DNA of 64,000 nt from Vibrio fortis (GCF_000695685.1 NZ_JFFR01000033.1:1-64000), one strand, 5' to 3'; numbered from the stretch's first letter, positions 16,139 through 26,176 are shown. Notes: generated by a model from the letters alone, not told the origin. Program-made: numbers and translations.

Positions 16139-17044
16139 CTAGCTCACAGACATCTCTTCAAAACGATTCTTAACGAAGTCTATAAAGGTGCGGATTCGGC
16201 TCGGCTGATAGCGGTCACGATGATAGATTGCAGAAAAGTCCACGCTCGGTACAACCCACTCATCAAACACTTGAACTAGCTGCTGGTTGTTCAGCTCTTC
16301 CAAACAGTAAATTGTAGGAACACGAATAATACCGTTGCCCGCCATCGCCCCTTGAACTAATACTCGACCATTCTTGCACTGCAAACGCCCATTCACATGA
16401 ACATCGACGGTTTTCTTACTGTCTTCTAAAGCTTGGAAGCTCCATCTACGAACCGACCCCGTTAAACAATCATGCTGCGTGAGCTCTTTTGGGTGAACCG
16501 GTTTACCTTTGCGTTCAAAGTAAGTAGGACTGGCAAGAGTACCCATTTCGATATCGAGTAGCTTACGGGCGATAAAGCCTGCATCCTCCAAACTCCCCAT
16601 GCGAAAGGCGATGTCAAAGGCGTCTTCAATCAGATCCACACGGTGGCTACTGAAATCTAAACTAATACTGATATCTGGATAAAGCTGCATGAACTCATTC
16701 ACAAGGTCAGCAATGATCACCTCACCAAGATACCCACCAACGCAGTTCACTTTGATATCACCACGCACTTCTTCAACATCATCAACAGCAGCAATCAAGG
16801 CTTGGTCTATATTATCTAAGGCTTGCTCGCAGCGTTGGTAAAGCTCTTCACCAGCATGGGTTAGGCGCAGAGTTCGAGTAGTACGAATGAATAAGGTCAC
16901 GCCCATCTGCTTTTCTAGGCTGCTTACTTGACGAGAGACATGGGAACGAGAGACATCTAACTCTTCTGCCGCTTTAGTGAAATTGCCTAAGCGCGCAATG
17001 AGAACAAATGAACGAATATCAGACAGGTTAATTTGATTGAGCAT
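16139..17044 (-). CDS. LysR-family transcriptional regulator
   Basis: A 301-residue LysR regulator with the N-terminal HTH NFTKAAEELDVSRSHVSRQV (about residues 21-40) and a full effector-binding domain. It diverges from the SDR gene at 17244, with 199 bp between them, and is likely its regulator. The effector is not known. Confidence 0.9.
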   Translation of the reverse strand: MLNQINLSDIRSFVLIARLGNFTKAAEELDVSRSHVSRQVSSLEKQMGVTLFIRTTRTLRLTHAGEELYQRCEQALDNIDQALIAAVDDVEEVRGDIKVNCVGGYLGEVIIADLVNEFMQLYPDISISLDFSSHRVDLIEDAFDIAFRMGSLEDAGFIARKLLDIEMGTLASPTYFERKGKPVHPKELTQHDCLTGSVRRWSFQALEDSKKTVDVHVNGRLQCKNGRVLVQGAMAGNGIIRVPTIYCLEELNNQQLVQVFDEWVVPSVDFSAIYHRDRYQPSRIRTFIDFVKNRFEEMSVS

Positions 17045-17243
17045 AGTCGCGATTCAGTCAGAACAAAGATGCTTTTATTGTTGCAGTATGACAACAGTGT
17101 TTCAAGTAAAGCGCTATATATCAACAATGCTGTTTTCCTTAATATACCCCCATCGCAACGAAACACGTCAATAACGCCTTGTTTCAAATGCACTTAGACA
17201 ATACGTCGTCACACGACGACATAAAGGTACAGAGGAAATAAAC

Positions 17244-17963
17244 ATGAAAAAACTAATCGTAATCACAGGTGCTAGTTCAGGTATTGGTGAAGCAATCGCT
17301 CGTCGTCTAAGCGATGAAGGTCACCCTCTGCTGCTTTTGGCTCGTCGTATTGACCGTCTTGAAGCGCTAAACCTACCAAACTCTCTAGCAGTAAAAGTAG
17401 ACGTAACTGACCAAGCATCATTCGAAGCTGCGATTGCACAAGGTGAAGAGAAGTTCGGCCCTGTTGACGCACTAATCAACAACGCTGGCGCAATGCTTCT
17501 AGGCCAAATCGATACTCAAGACGCATCTGAGTGGAAACGTATGTTCGATGTGAACGTACTTGGCCTTCTTAACGGCATGCAAGCAGTTCTTGCGCCAATG
17601 AAAGAGCGTAACAGCGGCACAATCATCAACATCAGCTCAATTGCGGGCAAGAAAACGTTCCCTAACCACGCAGCTTACTGTGGTACTAAGTTCGCTGTAC
17701 ACGCTATCTCTGAAAACGTACGTGAAGAAGTAGCTGCAGCAAACGTTCGTGTAACAACAATTGCACCAGGTGCAGTGGAAACTGAGCTTCTTTCTCACAC
17801 AACATCTCAAGAGATCAAAGATGGTTACGGTGAGTGGAAAGAGCAAATGGGTGGCGTACTAGCAGCTGACGACATTGCTCGCGCAGTATCATTCGCTTAC
17901 CAGCAACCACAAAACGTATGTATCCGTGAAATCGCTCTAGCACCAACTAAGCAAGAGCCATAA
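17244..17963 (+). CDS. Short-chain dehydrogenase/reductase (YdfG-like)
   Basis: A 239-residue classical SDR of the YdfG/serine 3-dehydrogenase type. It has cofactor motif GASSGIGEAIARRL (about residues 8-21), NNAGA near 89, and the active-site Ser with the YCGTKFA Tyr-Lys pair. YdfG relatives oxidise L-allo-threonine/serine or reduce malonic semialdehyde with NADP(H). GAGGAAATAA precedes the ATG. Codon use is notably regular (many GTA, CGT, CTA codons), as in well-expressed genes. It faces the LysR gene at 16139-17044. Confidence 0.87.
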   Translation: MKKLIVITGASSGIGEAIARRLSDEGHPLLLLARRIDRLEALNLPNSLAVKVDVTDQASFEAAIAQGEEKFGPVDALINNAGAMLLGQIDTQDASEWKRMFDVNVLGLLNGMQAVLAPMKERNSGTIINISSIAGKKTFPNHAAYCGTKFAVHAISENVREEVAAANVRVTTIAPGAVETELLSHTTSQEIKDGYGEWKEQMGGVLAADDIARAVSFAYQQPQNVCIREIALAPTKQEP

Positions 17964-18011
17964 GATTCACGCGACAACAAACATCACGTCATAATTAACG
18001 TTGAATAAAGA

Positions 18012-18049
18012 AGGGGCCTGTAACTAGGAATAGATTACAGGTCCCTTTT
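18012..18049 (+). terminator. Terminator after the YdfG-like gene
   Basis: AAGGGGCCTGTAA and TTACAGGTCCCTTTT form a long stem about 50 nt after the stop codon. Confidence 0.8.
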
Positions 18050-18146
18050 GTGTTCTTCTGTGTAGATCTTTATCTGCAACATTACACTCAAATACGGTTC
18101 GAATACCGTATGGCTATCAACTTAACGCATTCAATTAAGATACTAG

Positions 18147-19850
18147 CTATGCGCTTGTTGCAACTTTCTTGGTATAAGATGTTGTTGAGTGTTCACTTTC
18201 CTTTGTTATTTTACTCTCTAAGATCACTTCGTAAGGCAGGTTCAAGTTGAGTAGATGCTCATAACGTTGTTCAATTTGGTCCCTTTTGAGCTTCAGCGTA
18301 GGTGTTAGCAGTCCATTCTCAATACTCCAAGGCTGTTCAACAACAATCAGGTGATCGAGCCTTTCATGGGCTTCTAATTCTCTGTTTACTTTCCTTAAGG
18401 TAGCTTTCAGTTCTTTTCGAACATGGGCTGCGGTACTAGGTGTGCCTCCACCTAAAACAATTAATGCAATCGGCTGTTTTCGGCCAATCCCCATGACACA
18501 TACTTGCTCAATATCTGGATTCCTACCTAAGCTGCTTTCAATGGGAACAGGTGAAACGTACTTTCCTTTACTCGTCTTAAACTGTTCCTTTACTCGTCCA
18601 ATAATTCGCCACGAGCCATCCGCATTAAGCTCTGCTTTATCACCCGTCTTAAACCACCCCTCTTCAAAAGCGGCTTTGGTGGCTTCTTCGTTTGCGTAAT
18701 AACCCGAGAAGACAGCATCCCCTTTGATCAGAACTTCACCTTCTTCAGACAATTTCATTTCGACACACGGTTGAGGCGTTCCAATTGTTCCAAGGTGCTC
18801 GAAGTCAAAAGGGACATTGCTGCAAGATAGGCCTGACGTTTCTGTCATCCCCCAACCCTCGCCGATACTGATACCGATCTTATGGAACCAAAGAAGCACT
18901 TCCGGGGAAATAGGTGCACTACCAGAACCAAATAAAACCGTGTCTTGAAGACCTAGGTTTTCCCGTATTTTACGCGCAACAATTTGGCCAATAAACGGGA
19001 TTTTAAGTAATAGCTGTAAACGGTTATTAGGCATCTTCGCTAAGATCTTTGACTGGAACTTGGTCCATAGTCTTGGTACAGAGAGGAAAGCAGTTGGACG
19101 AGCATATTTAACATCTTCAATGAAGGTATCAATTGACTCAGTAAAAAACACTTCAGCTGGATTATAAATCGATGGAAGTTCAACCACACAACGCTCAGTG
19201 ATATGAGCTAATGGCAGATAAGACATAACGCGAGTTTCCCCTGGTTGAAAAAATATCTCACTGCCAGATGTTGCTGACGACGCAACGTTTAAATAACTAA
19301 GTTCAACTCCCTTTGCCAAACCAGTGCTTCCAGAGGTGTAGATGATCGAAAAAGTATCGTTAAGACTAGGGGTGTTAATCTTTTCAAGTGGCGTCAACAT
19401 CGACAGCCAAGCATGCCAGTCAAGTTTGCAATCAACTTTAGCACTAGGCATAGCTATGGTGACTAATGACTCAGGTAAAGCTTTACTGAGCTCTTTGGTA
19501 TCATCAAGTTTGCCAATAAACACAGCTTTGGCGCCACTATGCTCCAACACGTACTTTATATTGTCTGCACTTGCGGTTGGATAAATCGGAACACTCACCA
19601 AACCAGCCATCATTATTGCTAGGTCACATATGTACCACTCTGCCGAATTTTTAGCGATGATGGAGACTTTGTCCCCCTCCACTAGTCCACTATCAAGCAA
19701 ACCTTTTGCAACTTTCCGAGCTGTAATATCTGCCTCAAGCCACGTATAGGTATGCCACTCTCGGTCTACTGGTTGATGAAGCCATACCTTGTCAGGATGT
19801 TGATCTACGTTGATATTAAATTGCTCTAAAGGCGTACGATAAGCTGTCAT
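18147..19850 (-). CDS. AMP-forming acyl-CoA ligase (long-chain fatty acid type)
   Basis: A 567-residue acyl-adenylate enzyme. The P-loop-like motif IIYTSGSTGLAKGVELSYLN lies near residues 168-187. Further motifs are YLPLAHITER, GWGMTETSG, and the hinge block GWFKTGDKAELNADG with RVKEQFKTSKGKYVSP. These make long-chain fatty acyl-CoA from fatty acid, ATP and CoA; the sequence resembles FadD15-type (FAA1) enzymes rather than E. coli FadD. A FadR-like box lies about 115 bp upstream of the start. It is a single gene. Confidence 0.87.
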   Translation of the reverse strand: MTAYRTPLEQFNINVDQHPDKVWLHQPVDREWHTYTWLEADITARKVAKGLLDSGLVEGDKVSIIAKNSAEWYICDLAIMMAGLVSVPIYPTASADNIKYVLEHSGAKAVFIGKLDDTKELSKALPESLVTIAMPSAKVDCKLDWHAWLSMLTPLEKINTPSLNDTFSIIYTSGSTGLAKGVELSYLNVASSATSGSEIFFQPGETRVMSYLPLAHITERCVVELPSIYNPAEVFFTESIDTFIEDVKYARPTAFLSVPRLWTKFQSKILAKMPNNRLQLLLKIPFIGQIVARKIRENLGLQDTVLFGSGSAPISPEVLLWFHKIGISIGEGWGMTETSGLSCSNVPFDFEHLGTIGTPQPCVEMKLSEEGEVLIKGDAVFSGYYANEEATKAAFEEGWFKTGDKAELNADGSWRIIGRVKEQFKTSKGKYVSPVPIESSLGRNPDIEQVCVMGIGRKQPIALIVLGGGTPSTAAHVRKELKATLRKVNRELEAHERLDHLIVVEQPWSIENGLLTPTLKLKRDQIEQRYEHLLNLNLPYEVILESKITKESEHSTTSYTKKVATSA

Positions 19851-19964
19851 TAGTTACTGTCCCTAGTCATTTAAGATTGCGCTGCCGAAGTGGTTATAGC
19901 GATTAATAGGCTCAAAGAGATGATGAGAACTAACACCAGAAACCGATGAACACTTAACCACTCA

Positions 19965-19975
19965 TGGTCAGACCA
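19965..19975. promoter_or_regulatory. FadR-like operator, TGGTCAGACCA
   Basis: A perfect palindrome with the FadR core TGGTCNGACCA, upstream of the acyl-CoA ligase gene. Outer bases (A, C) differ from the full E. coli consensus CTGGTCNGACCAG. Regulation of a fatty-acid gene by FadR is a natural fit, but untested. Confidence 0.55.
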
Positions 19976-20229
19976 CATTAATTTTGAACAACATTTAATC
20001 AACAAATATTTAACATCCACTCTGTTGGATGAGACATTATCTAGCAACAACTTGGGAAAGAGTTGATAGATTTGTAACTAAAGGTCGTGTGGCATCAATT
20101 TCTAGCTTTACTTCGGGGTACATTTGTTGCCTGAAAATAGTCACGTTTAATAGAGAAGCAGTTTTCTCTAAATCTAAAAGTTAACTAGGTTAGAACAAGG
20201 CAATGGTTTTACCCGATTTCGTAGAAAAC

Positions 20230-20262
20230 AAAAAGGGATCTGAATATTCAGATCCCTTTCTC
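20230..20262 (-). terminator. Terminator after the TRAP permease gene
   Basis: AAAGGGATCTGAA and TTCAGATCCCTTT form a near-perfect stem with A/T tracts on both sides. Confidence 0.85.
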
Positions 20263-20286
20263 ATATTTATATAGTGTTAAGACAGG

Positions 20287-22200
20287 TTACGCTTGTTGAG
20301 CGACCTCACGGCTGCGCCATTGAATCACTATTAGTCCGATGATAATGACGATACCCAGAGGACCTAATCCGAATGGGTTGAGGAGTAGCAACGGGATAGC
20401 GAGCAATGCCACCAAACGTTCTACCATGTTCAGTGAGCGAATCAGATAACCTTCAATCGCAATAGCGATGGCGACAATGATCGTCAGCGTTTGAACGATA
20501 GAGAATAGCAACGCTGGCATACCATCGTTCGGATTTACGATACTAGTGTATGCCATCATGATTGGGATGATGAACAGGCCACCAGCAAGCTTAAATGCCT
20601 CTACCGATGACTTCATTGGATTCGCGTTTGCAACACCTGCACCAGCAAAGGCAGCAAGTGCGATCGGTGGTGTTACATTAGAAGTCTGTGACAACCAGAA
20701 TACAATGAGGTGAGCCGTTAACAAAGGTAAGCCGAAGTCTGTCAGCATTGGTACCGCCATAACTGCGAGTACGATGTATGCCGCCGTTACTGGTAGCCCC
20801 ATTCCGAGCACTAAAGCTACTAAACTGATTAAGCCCAGTGCGATGAGCATGTAGCCGCCAGAAAAGTCCATCACAAACTGAGTGAACTGCAAGCCAATAC
20901 CTGTCTGCCCTACTACACCAACGATTATGCCAGCAGCACCACACGCAGCTGAAATAGGTAGCGCCATTAGCGCACCATTCTTCATGCCTTCGATGAATTT
21001 CTTCAAACCAATACGGCTGTGCTTACGAAGTGCTGCCGTCATTAGAATCGCACTACAACCCGCAACACCCACCAACAATGGTGAGTACGCCATCATAAGC
21101 AGCACGGTAATAAGAATGAGTGGAATCAGGTGGTGCGCACCATCTTTCATTACTGCAATTACCGCTTCGGTTTTGCTCACGGCTTGCAGATTCAGTTTGC
21201 ACGCCATCAAGTGAACGTAAAGCAGAGTACAGAAGAAGTAGAGAATCGCTGGTGCAATCGAGGCGATCATGATTTCGCTATAAGGCACGCCAGTAAACTG
21301 CGCCATCACGAACGCTCCCGCCCCCATAATAGGTGGCATGATCTGCCCACCCGTTGAGGCAGCAGCTTCAATACCCGCGGCTTGCTCTGGTTTATAGCCA
21401 AGCTTCTTCATCATCGGAATGGTGATAGAGCCAGTCGTCACCGTATTTGCGATTGCCGAACCTGAGATTGAACCTAAACCTGCAGAAGCCAATACCGCCG
21501 CTTTGGCTGGGCCGCCACGGTATTTACCTGCAATCGAGAATGCGAGATCGATAAAGAACTTGCCCGCGCCCGTGACTTCAAGAAAAGCACCAAACAACAC
21601 AAAGATGAATACCGTTGTCGCAGCAATACCGAGTGCCGAGCCAAATACGCCATTCGCAGAATAAATCTGGAACTGGATCAGCTCTTGTAAGCTGTATGCC
21701 TTAATCGCAAAACCACTTGGCAACATATCGCCCAATGCACTGTATGCAAGAAAAAGAGCCGCAATGAACACCATCACCCAACCTACGGTGCGTCGACAAC
21801 CTTCCAACAACAATGCTAGCAAAGTACAACCTGCAAACATGTCGGCAAACTGAAGGCCATAGAATAGATGGTTGATGTCGTTGTAGTCGAAGATCCACAG
21901 GCGGTATCCTGCAAATACCACCACGCCACACAGGATGACATCGATCAGCTTACCGACCACAAAGAATTTGTTCTCACGATTAGCGATCAATGGATAGTGA
22001 AGGAAGATCAATACCAACACCCAACACAAGTGGATAGGTCTGAAATAGGTCGCGGAAATGGTTGAGCTAACACCCTGCCAAATTTGAAAAACAGACAATG
22101 CCACCGCAACAACCAGTGTCAGGTAGCCCATAACATTCACCAGTTTTTCATACGGAAGCGGTTGTGAAGAAGAGTGTTGATTATCAGGGGTAATATCCAT
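20287..22200 (-). CDS. TRAP transporter fused 4TM/12TM permease (TAXI type)
   Basis: A 637-residue inner-membrane protein in which the small (DctQ-like, 4 TM) and large (DctM-like, 12 TM) TRAP subunits are fused, as is usual in TAXI-TRAP systems. The large-subunit signatures ASAGLGSISGSAIANTVTTG and EAAASTGGQIMPPIMGAGAF are present, with a matching second repeat around GMGLPVTAAYIVLA. It uses a sodium or proton gradient to import substrate delivered by the binding protein encoded just upstream. The substrate of TAXI systems is mostly unknown; glutamate-like and dicarboxylate ligands are reported in the family. Confidence 0.92.
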   Translation of the reverse strand: MDITPDNQHSSSQPLPYEKLVNVMGYLTLVVAVALSVFQIWQGVSSTISATYFRPIHLCWVLVLIFLHYPLIANRENKFFVVGKLIDVILCGVVVFAGYRLWIFDYNDINHLFYGLQFADMFAGCTLLALLLEGCRRTVGWVMVFIAALFLAYSALGDMLPSGFAIKAYSLQELIQFQIYSANGVFGSALGIAATTVFIFVLFGAFLEVTGAGKFFIDLAFSIAGKYRGGPAKAAVLASAGLGSISGSAIANTVTTGSITIPMMKKLGYKPEQAAGIEAAASTGGQIMPPIMGAGAFVMAQFTGVPYSEIMIASIAPAILYFFCTLLYVHLMACKLNLQAVSKTEAVIAVMKDGAHHLIPLILITVLLMMAYSPLLVGVAGCSAILMTAALRKHSRIGLKKFIEGMKNGALMALPISAACGAAGIIVGVVGQTGIGLQFTQFVMDFSGGYMLIALGLISLVALVLGMGLPVTAAYIVLAVMAVPMLTDFGLPLLTAHLIVFWLSQTSNVTPPIALAAFAGAGVANANPMKSSVEAFKLAGGLFIIPIMMAYTSIVNPNDGMPALLFSIVQTLTIIVAIAIAIEGYLIRSLNMVERLVALLAIPLLLLNPFGLGPLGIVIIIGLIVIQWRSREVAQQA

Positions 22201-22230
22201 ATTAATGCCTGCTGGATAAGAACGAATTGA

Positions 22231-22261
22231 TAAAAAAGGGTAAGTGAGAGATCACTTACCC
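22231..22261 (-). terminator. Intercistronic terminator/attenuator between binding protein and permease
   Basis: On the minus strand GGGTAAGTGA, four-base loop, TCACTTACCC and then TTTTTT form a textbook intrinsic terminator. It lies between the binding-protein gene and the permease gene, 14 nt after the former. It would let the periplasmic protein be made in excess of the permease. Confidence 0.8.
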
Positions 22262-22274
22262 TGAGGTAGATCAG

Positions 22275-23201
22275 TTACTTGCTAACCGAATCTAGGTACT
22301 TTTGAGCACCAGCATGTAGTGGTACGCCTTGTAGTCGAGATGCATTCTCTGGTGTTGTCATTTCTGCCATTTTTACCACTTTACGAATGTCACCAATGTT
22401 CTCAAATGCAGCCTTAGTTAGGTTGTACGCCATGTCGTCGCTCATGTTCGCGTTAACCACCAACACATTCCACACGCTAAGCGTTGATACAGGGTCAACC
22501 TTATTGTAAACACCCGCTGGAATGTCATAAGCGCTGTAAGCTGGGTACTGCTTCATGAAGTTTGCACTCTCTTCGTCCGAGATAGACAGCACCTTAATGT
22601 CATGAGTCAGAGCAATCTGAGTCACCGCACCTACGCCTTGGCCACCAACAATAAAGCCAACATCAATTTGACCATTCGCCAACGCGTTAGTTGTTTCTGA
22701 GTAATTTAAGTAAACCGCATCGATGTCTTTTTTAACGTCAATGCCCATTGACTCAAGCAGCGCTGCCGACGTTACCGCCGTACCACTTGCAGGTGCGCCT
22801 AAAGAAACGCGCTTACCTTTTAGTTGTGATAGAGAGTCAATACCCGAATCTTTAAGAGTAATGGTGTGCACTAGGTTTGGGTATAGAGCAAACAGTGTTT
22901 TCACTGGCATTTTTTTCGGGAACTTACCTTCGCCGTTGTATGCATCAAGAACAACGTTACCCATAGCGATACCTGCGATCATATCGCCACGAACTACCTT
23001 AATCGTATTCTCGACTGAAGCTGCGGTGACTTCCGCTTTAGCATTCACATCTGGCACATTTTCAGACCAAACTTTAGCCAGCGCACCACCGAATGGATAG
23101 TAGATACCACTTTGACCACCGGTACCGATTGAGTAGTTTTCGGCACTTGCCATTGCAGGCAGAATCGCGAATAAAGCCACTAATAAATTACGTTTAAGCA
23201 C
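22275..23201 (-). CDS. TAXI-family TRAP solute-binding protein
   Basis: A periplasmic binding protein of about 308 residues with a signal peptide (hydrophobic LLVALFAILPAMASA, cleavage before ENYSIGTGG). The start YSIGTGGQSGIYYPFGGALA is the TAXI-family N-terminal signature, and ANGQIDVGFIVGGQG is typical of the second lobe. An ATG at 23207 directly abuts AAGGAG, so I prefer the GTG at 23201, which has proper spacing. It is followed by a terminator-like hairpin and the fused TRAP permease gene, and the two form one uptake system. Confidence 0.92.
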   Translation of the reverse strand: MLKRNLLVALFAILPAMASAENYSIGTGGQSGIYYPFGGALAKVWSENVPDVNAKAEVTAASVENTIKVVRGDMIAGIAMGNVVLDAYNGEGKFPKKMPVKTLFALYPNLVHTITLKDSGIDSLSQLKGKRVSLGAPASGTAVTSAALLESMGIDVKKDIDAVYLNYSETTNALANGQIDVGFIVGGQGVGAVTQIALTHDIKVLSISDEESANFMKQYPAYSAYDIPAGVYNKVDPVSTLSVWNVLVVNANMSDDMAYNLTKAAFENIGDIRKVVKMAEMTTPENASRLQGVPLHAGAQKYLDSVSK

Positions 23202-23365
23202 AATCATCTCCTTGATTATTAAACCGTAATTAGATCTAAACCTAGCTACAGATTTTATTTACTGATCGTTTTTTGAACCGTTTAAAACATTACTCTGCGA
23301 CCGAATATTGTGCAATAAATTACAGTGCAAATGTGAAACAAGTGTTAAATTGATCACTTATCAAT

Positions 23366-23398
23366 AAAAAAAGGGCAAGCCTAAGCTCACCCTTTTAT
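23366..23398 (-). terminator. Terminator after the choice-of-anchor I lipoprotein gene
   Basis: On the minus strand, GGGTGAGC / GCTTGCCC arms (two G-U pairs) are followed by a long T run, about 25 nt after the stop codon. Confidence 0.7.
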
Positions 23399-23423
23399 TT
23401 TCAACAAATATTATAAGTTGAGA

Positions 23424-25253
23424 TTAAAACTCAATTTGAAATACCGATGTTGTACCACTCACTTCGTTACCAACTGCAATGAAATGTTGGCCTGAACGAC
23501 TGAAATACTTGATGGACTCAGGACCTAAATCCCCAGCCTTCGAGTTATAAGTGTCGTTGTCACAATCACCATCTTCATCAACCTCGGTACATACCGGTTG
23601 TGAGAAATCGCGATTGTTGAGGTAACTAATGAAGCGACTCTCTTTCGGGTCGGTAACGTCGTAAACCATGATACCGCCATGACGCTCTAGGCCGATAAAG
23701 GCATAGTGCTTACCGTTGATGTTAGCCACTTCAATGGCTTCAGGCTCAACACCTTTATCATCACTGCGATCATCGCCACTCATGTTGTTGTCATTGGTAC
23801 TATTGAAGTGTTCTGGTTGCTGTTGATAAACAATTTTCGCAAAGTCGTCACCGCTATCAAAGACCAACTCGCCAGCTTCATTCCAGATAGAGAATGAACG
23901 AGAACCAAACGCTTGAACTTTTTGATCAGCTTGTAATGTTTGTTGCGGTTTGATCACTTTTAGACGAGCCAGTTGTTTATTGTCTTTAAGTGCATCGGCC
24001 AACGGGTGGTCATCAGCAACATCCAGCTTTTTACCACGAACTTCATCCACATAAGCGATACAAAAGTCTTCTTCAGTCGTATACTCGGCAGTGCCTTGGT
24101 AGTCATCACCATCCCATTTGTAGCCAAGCTCATCACACATTTTTTGTGTCGTATCGATGCCGTATTCTCGACCATCCCCTTCATTGGCGGTCAGGATGTA
24201 AGTTTCACCATTCACGCTGTAACTCGCAATGCTGTCAGGCATGTACAAACCTTCTAGCATCTCATAGCTTTTGAAGTGACCGAGTTTCTTGTCTTTATTC
24301 GAAGCATCAAGCTCAAATTCAGCCCATGACTTGCCGCCCAGTCCGAAGATGGCATCAACGCTTGCAGATTCAACGTCGATCGCAGCTAGTGCGTTGTTCT
24401 CTTGTAGCGCAACATAAAGCTTGCCGTTGTCAGAGAAAGTCAGGTATTCCGGTTCAAGGTCTTGAGCTACGGTCGCATTCGGGGTAGAGATACGGACCTT
24501 GTCACTCAGTTCGCCATGGCGCGCTTGTCCTTGGTTAAACGCTTTGAAATCAATCTGCGTAACCACTGCACCTTGTGGGCCGTTAAGCAGATCGATAAGC
24601 GTCACGCTGCCCTCAGGGTCGATGGTGTAATCCGCGTTCGGCTCGCCTTCGTTAGCGGTTGCGATGTAACGACCATCTTTTGAAAAGCTGACCATGTCAG
24701 GCAAGGCGCCGGTACCGTATGTAGTAATAAGTTCCAACGTATCTGAGCGATAAAGTGCGACTAAGCCATTTGCCTGCTTGTCCGCGTTTTCGATAGCAAC
24801 CGCAACTAAACCGTTGTGTGTAGAGACACTGTTTGCTGCTCCAATATTGATACCAGAAGCCTGAGCAGCTGACTGTAGATCTATCGAACCCTCGCTGGTC
24901 GGTTTACCACTGTCATCTAACGCGAGTACATCAACCTTTTTCGCTTGTGCATTTACAACGTACAACTTATCGGTACACGCATCGTAGCTCACAATCTCAG
25001 CCGCAGACGTGTCAAAAGGAGCATTGGCAACTGACGTTCCGATAAGGCGAAGTCCAGTCACTTCAGCCGAAGACGAAGTTGGTGACGTCGGAGTCTGGCA
25101 CTGATAACCAAAAGAAGTAGGCGCCGAGAAGGCAGCATCTTGGTTTGGGGTTGGTTGCGAACAGCCCATCAGCGCAAGCGAAACAGAAATCGAAGTGAAA
25201 AGTTGAGTGGTATTGAGATTAAATCCAGTGAGTTTTGACACGTGCTTTTTCAT
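23424..25253 (-). CDS. Choice-of-anchor I beta-propeller lipoprotein
   Basis: A 609-residue secreted protein. A lipobox ends LALMGC at about residue 31, so it is probably a lipoprotein. The rest matches the choice-of-anchor I domain, a beta-propeller family found in surface proteins and some PhoX-like alkaline phosphatases. Typical segments are EIVSYDACTDKLYVVNA, PDMVSFSKDGRYIATANEGEPN and a C-terminal GPESIKYF. Acidic repeats such as NEDGDCDND-like DEDGDCDNDTYN may bind Ca. It has no catalytic motif I can name. A good AGGA ribosome site precedes the ATG. Single gene. Confidence 0.85.
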   Translation of the reverse strand: MKKHVSKLTGFNLNTTQLFTSISVSLALMGCSQPTPNQDAAFSAPTSFGYQCQTPTSPTSSSAEVTGLRLIGTSVANAPFDTSAAEIVSYDACTDKLYVVNAQAKKVDVLALDDSGKPTSEGSIDLQSAAQASGINIGAANSVSTHNGLVAVAIENADKQANGLVALYRSDTLELITTYGTGALPDMVSFSKDGRYIATANEGEPNADYTIDPEGSVTLIDLLNGPQGAVVTQIDFKAFNQGQARHGELSDKVRISTPNATVAQDLEPEYLTFSDNGKLYVALQENNALAAIDVESASVDAIFGLGGKSWAEFELDASNKDKKLGHFKSYEMLEGLYMPDSIASYSVNGETYILTANEGDGREYGIDTTQKMCDELGYKWDGDDYQGTAEYTTEEDFCIAYVDEVRGKKLDVADDHPLADALKDNKQLARLKVIKPQQTLQADQKVQAFGSRSFSIWNEAGELVFDSGDDFAKIVYQQQPEHFNSTNDNNMSGDDRSDDKGVEPEAIEVANINGKHYAFIGLERHGGIMVYDVTDPKESRFISYLNNRDFSQPVCTEVDEDGDCDNDTYNSKAGDLGPESIKYFSRSGQHFIAVGNEVSGTTSVFQIEF

Positions 25254-25373
25254 ATATCCTCCATGAGCGAGAATCGCAATGCTAGAGGGCTTGTATGACA
25301 GAACGCAGACAGCGAGGTTACCAAAAGGTTACATTGATAGATCAGTTATATATTTATTCAGTAGCCACCAAAC

Positions 25374-25409
25374 AAAAAAACGCCCAAGCTGGCTGGTGCT
25401 TGAGCGCTT
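25374..25409 (-). terminator. Terminator after ompW
   Basis: On the minus strand, CGCTCAAGC and GCTTGGGCG arms precede a seven-T run, about 50 nt after the ompW stop codon. Confidence 0.8.
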
Positions 25410-25456
25410 AAAGTTAGGGCGATGGACTAATTAGAACGGCTTAAAAGCGCGTCAAA

Positions 25457-26086
25457 TTAGAATTTGTAACCACCACCGATCATGAATACCCATGGGTCGA
25501 TATCTACATCAGTAGAGTAATTTGTACCACCTAGGTTGTATTTAGCTGTTGTATCAATGTCTGCGTACCATACAGAAGCGTTTAGGAACCAGTCATCATT
25601 GATCATGTAGTCCATACCCACGTTTGCTGCTAGACCCCAAGAGTCGTCCAAAGATACATCGCTTAGGCCAGCAATTTTAGAACCTTCATCGAAGAATACT
25701 GTGTAGTTGATACCCGCACCCACGTATGGACGGAAATCGCTCTCTGCAGTACCAAAGTAGTATTGAACCATGAACGTAGGTGGAAGGTGCTTAGTATCAG
25801 CGATTTCACCAAGACCAGTCGCAGAAATATTGTGAGAGAACGGTGTTGCTGCTAGTACTTCGAAGCTGATGTTATCAGTAAACATGTAACCAAGCGTTAG
25901 GCCAAGCTGAGTATCCGAATCAACACCAAACTCGATGCTTGGGTTGTCAGCTACAGCACCACTGCTCTCGTTTGGAGATACCGTTGCAGCTCCAACACGA
26001 ACGATGAAATCGCCTTCGCTGTGAGCAAGAACGTTAGCAGACATAAGGGCAGAAAGAACCGCAATACCACATACTGTTTTTTTCAT
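25457..26086 (-). CDS. ompW: Outer membrane protein OmpW
   Basis: A 209-residue outer-membrane beta-barrel of the OmpW family with an N-terminal signal peptide cleaved near VLAHS. The family start EGDFIVRVGAATVSPNE, the central HLPPTFMVQYYFG, and the C-terminal PWVFMIGGGYKF ending in Phe are all present. OmpW forms a narrow eight-strand channel for small hydrophobic compounds and responds to anaerobiosis, salinity and stress. AAAGGAAATAATA precedes the ATG. A perfect FNR box lies about 90 bp upstream, matching the known FNR control of ompW in enterobacteria. Confidence 0.95.
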   Translation of the reverse strand: MKKTVCGIAVLSALMSANVLAHSEGDFIVRVGAATVSPNESSGAVADNPSIEFGVDSDTQLGLTLGYMFTDNISFEVLAATPFSHNISATGLGEIADTKHLPPTFMVQYYFGTAESDFRPYVGAGINYTVFFDEGSKIAGLSDVSLDDSWGLAANVGMDYMINDDWFLNASVWYADIDTTAKYNLGGTNYSTDVDIDPWVFMIGGGYKF

Positions 26087-26176
26087 TATTATTTCCTTTT
26101 GTAGGGCTTACTTATTGATGAGTCAGTAATCATTTCTTATTTTGCGTGCAAGGTATCACACAATAACCCCACATTA

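Larger units (their letters stand above)
19851..20286. other. Intergenic region, 436 bp
   Basis: It contains the upstream region of the acyl-CoA ligase gene with the FadR-like box at 19965, and the terminator of the TRAP permease gene at 20230-20262. No coding frame is seen in the rest. Confidence 0.5.
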
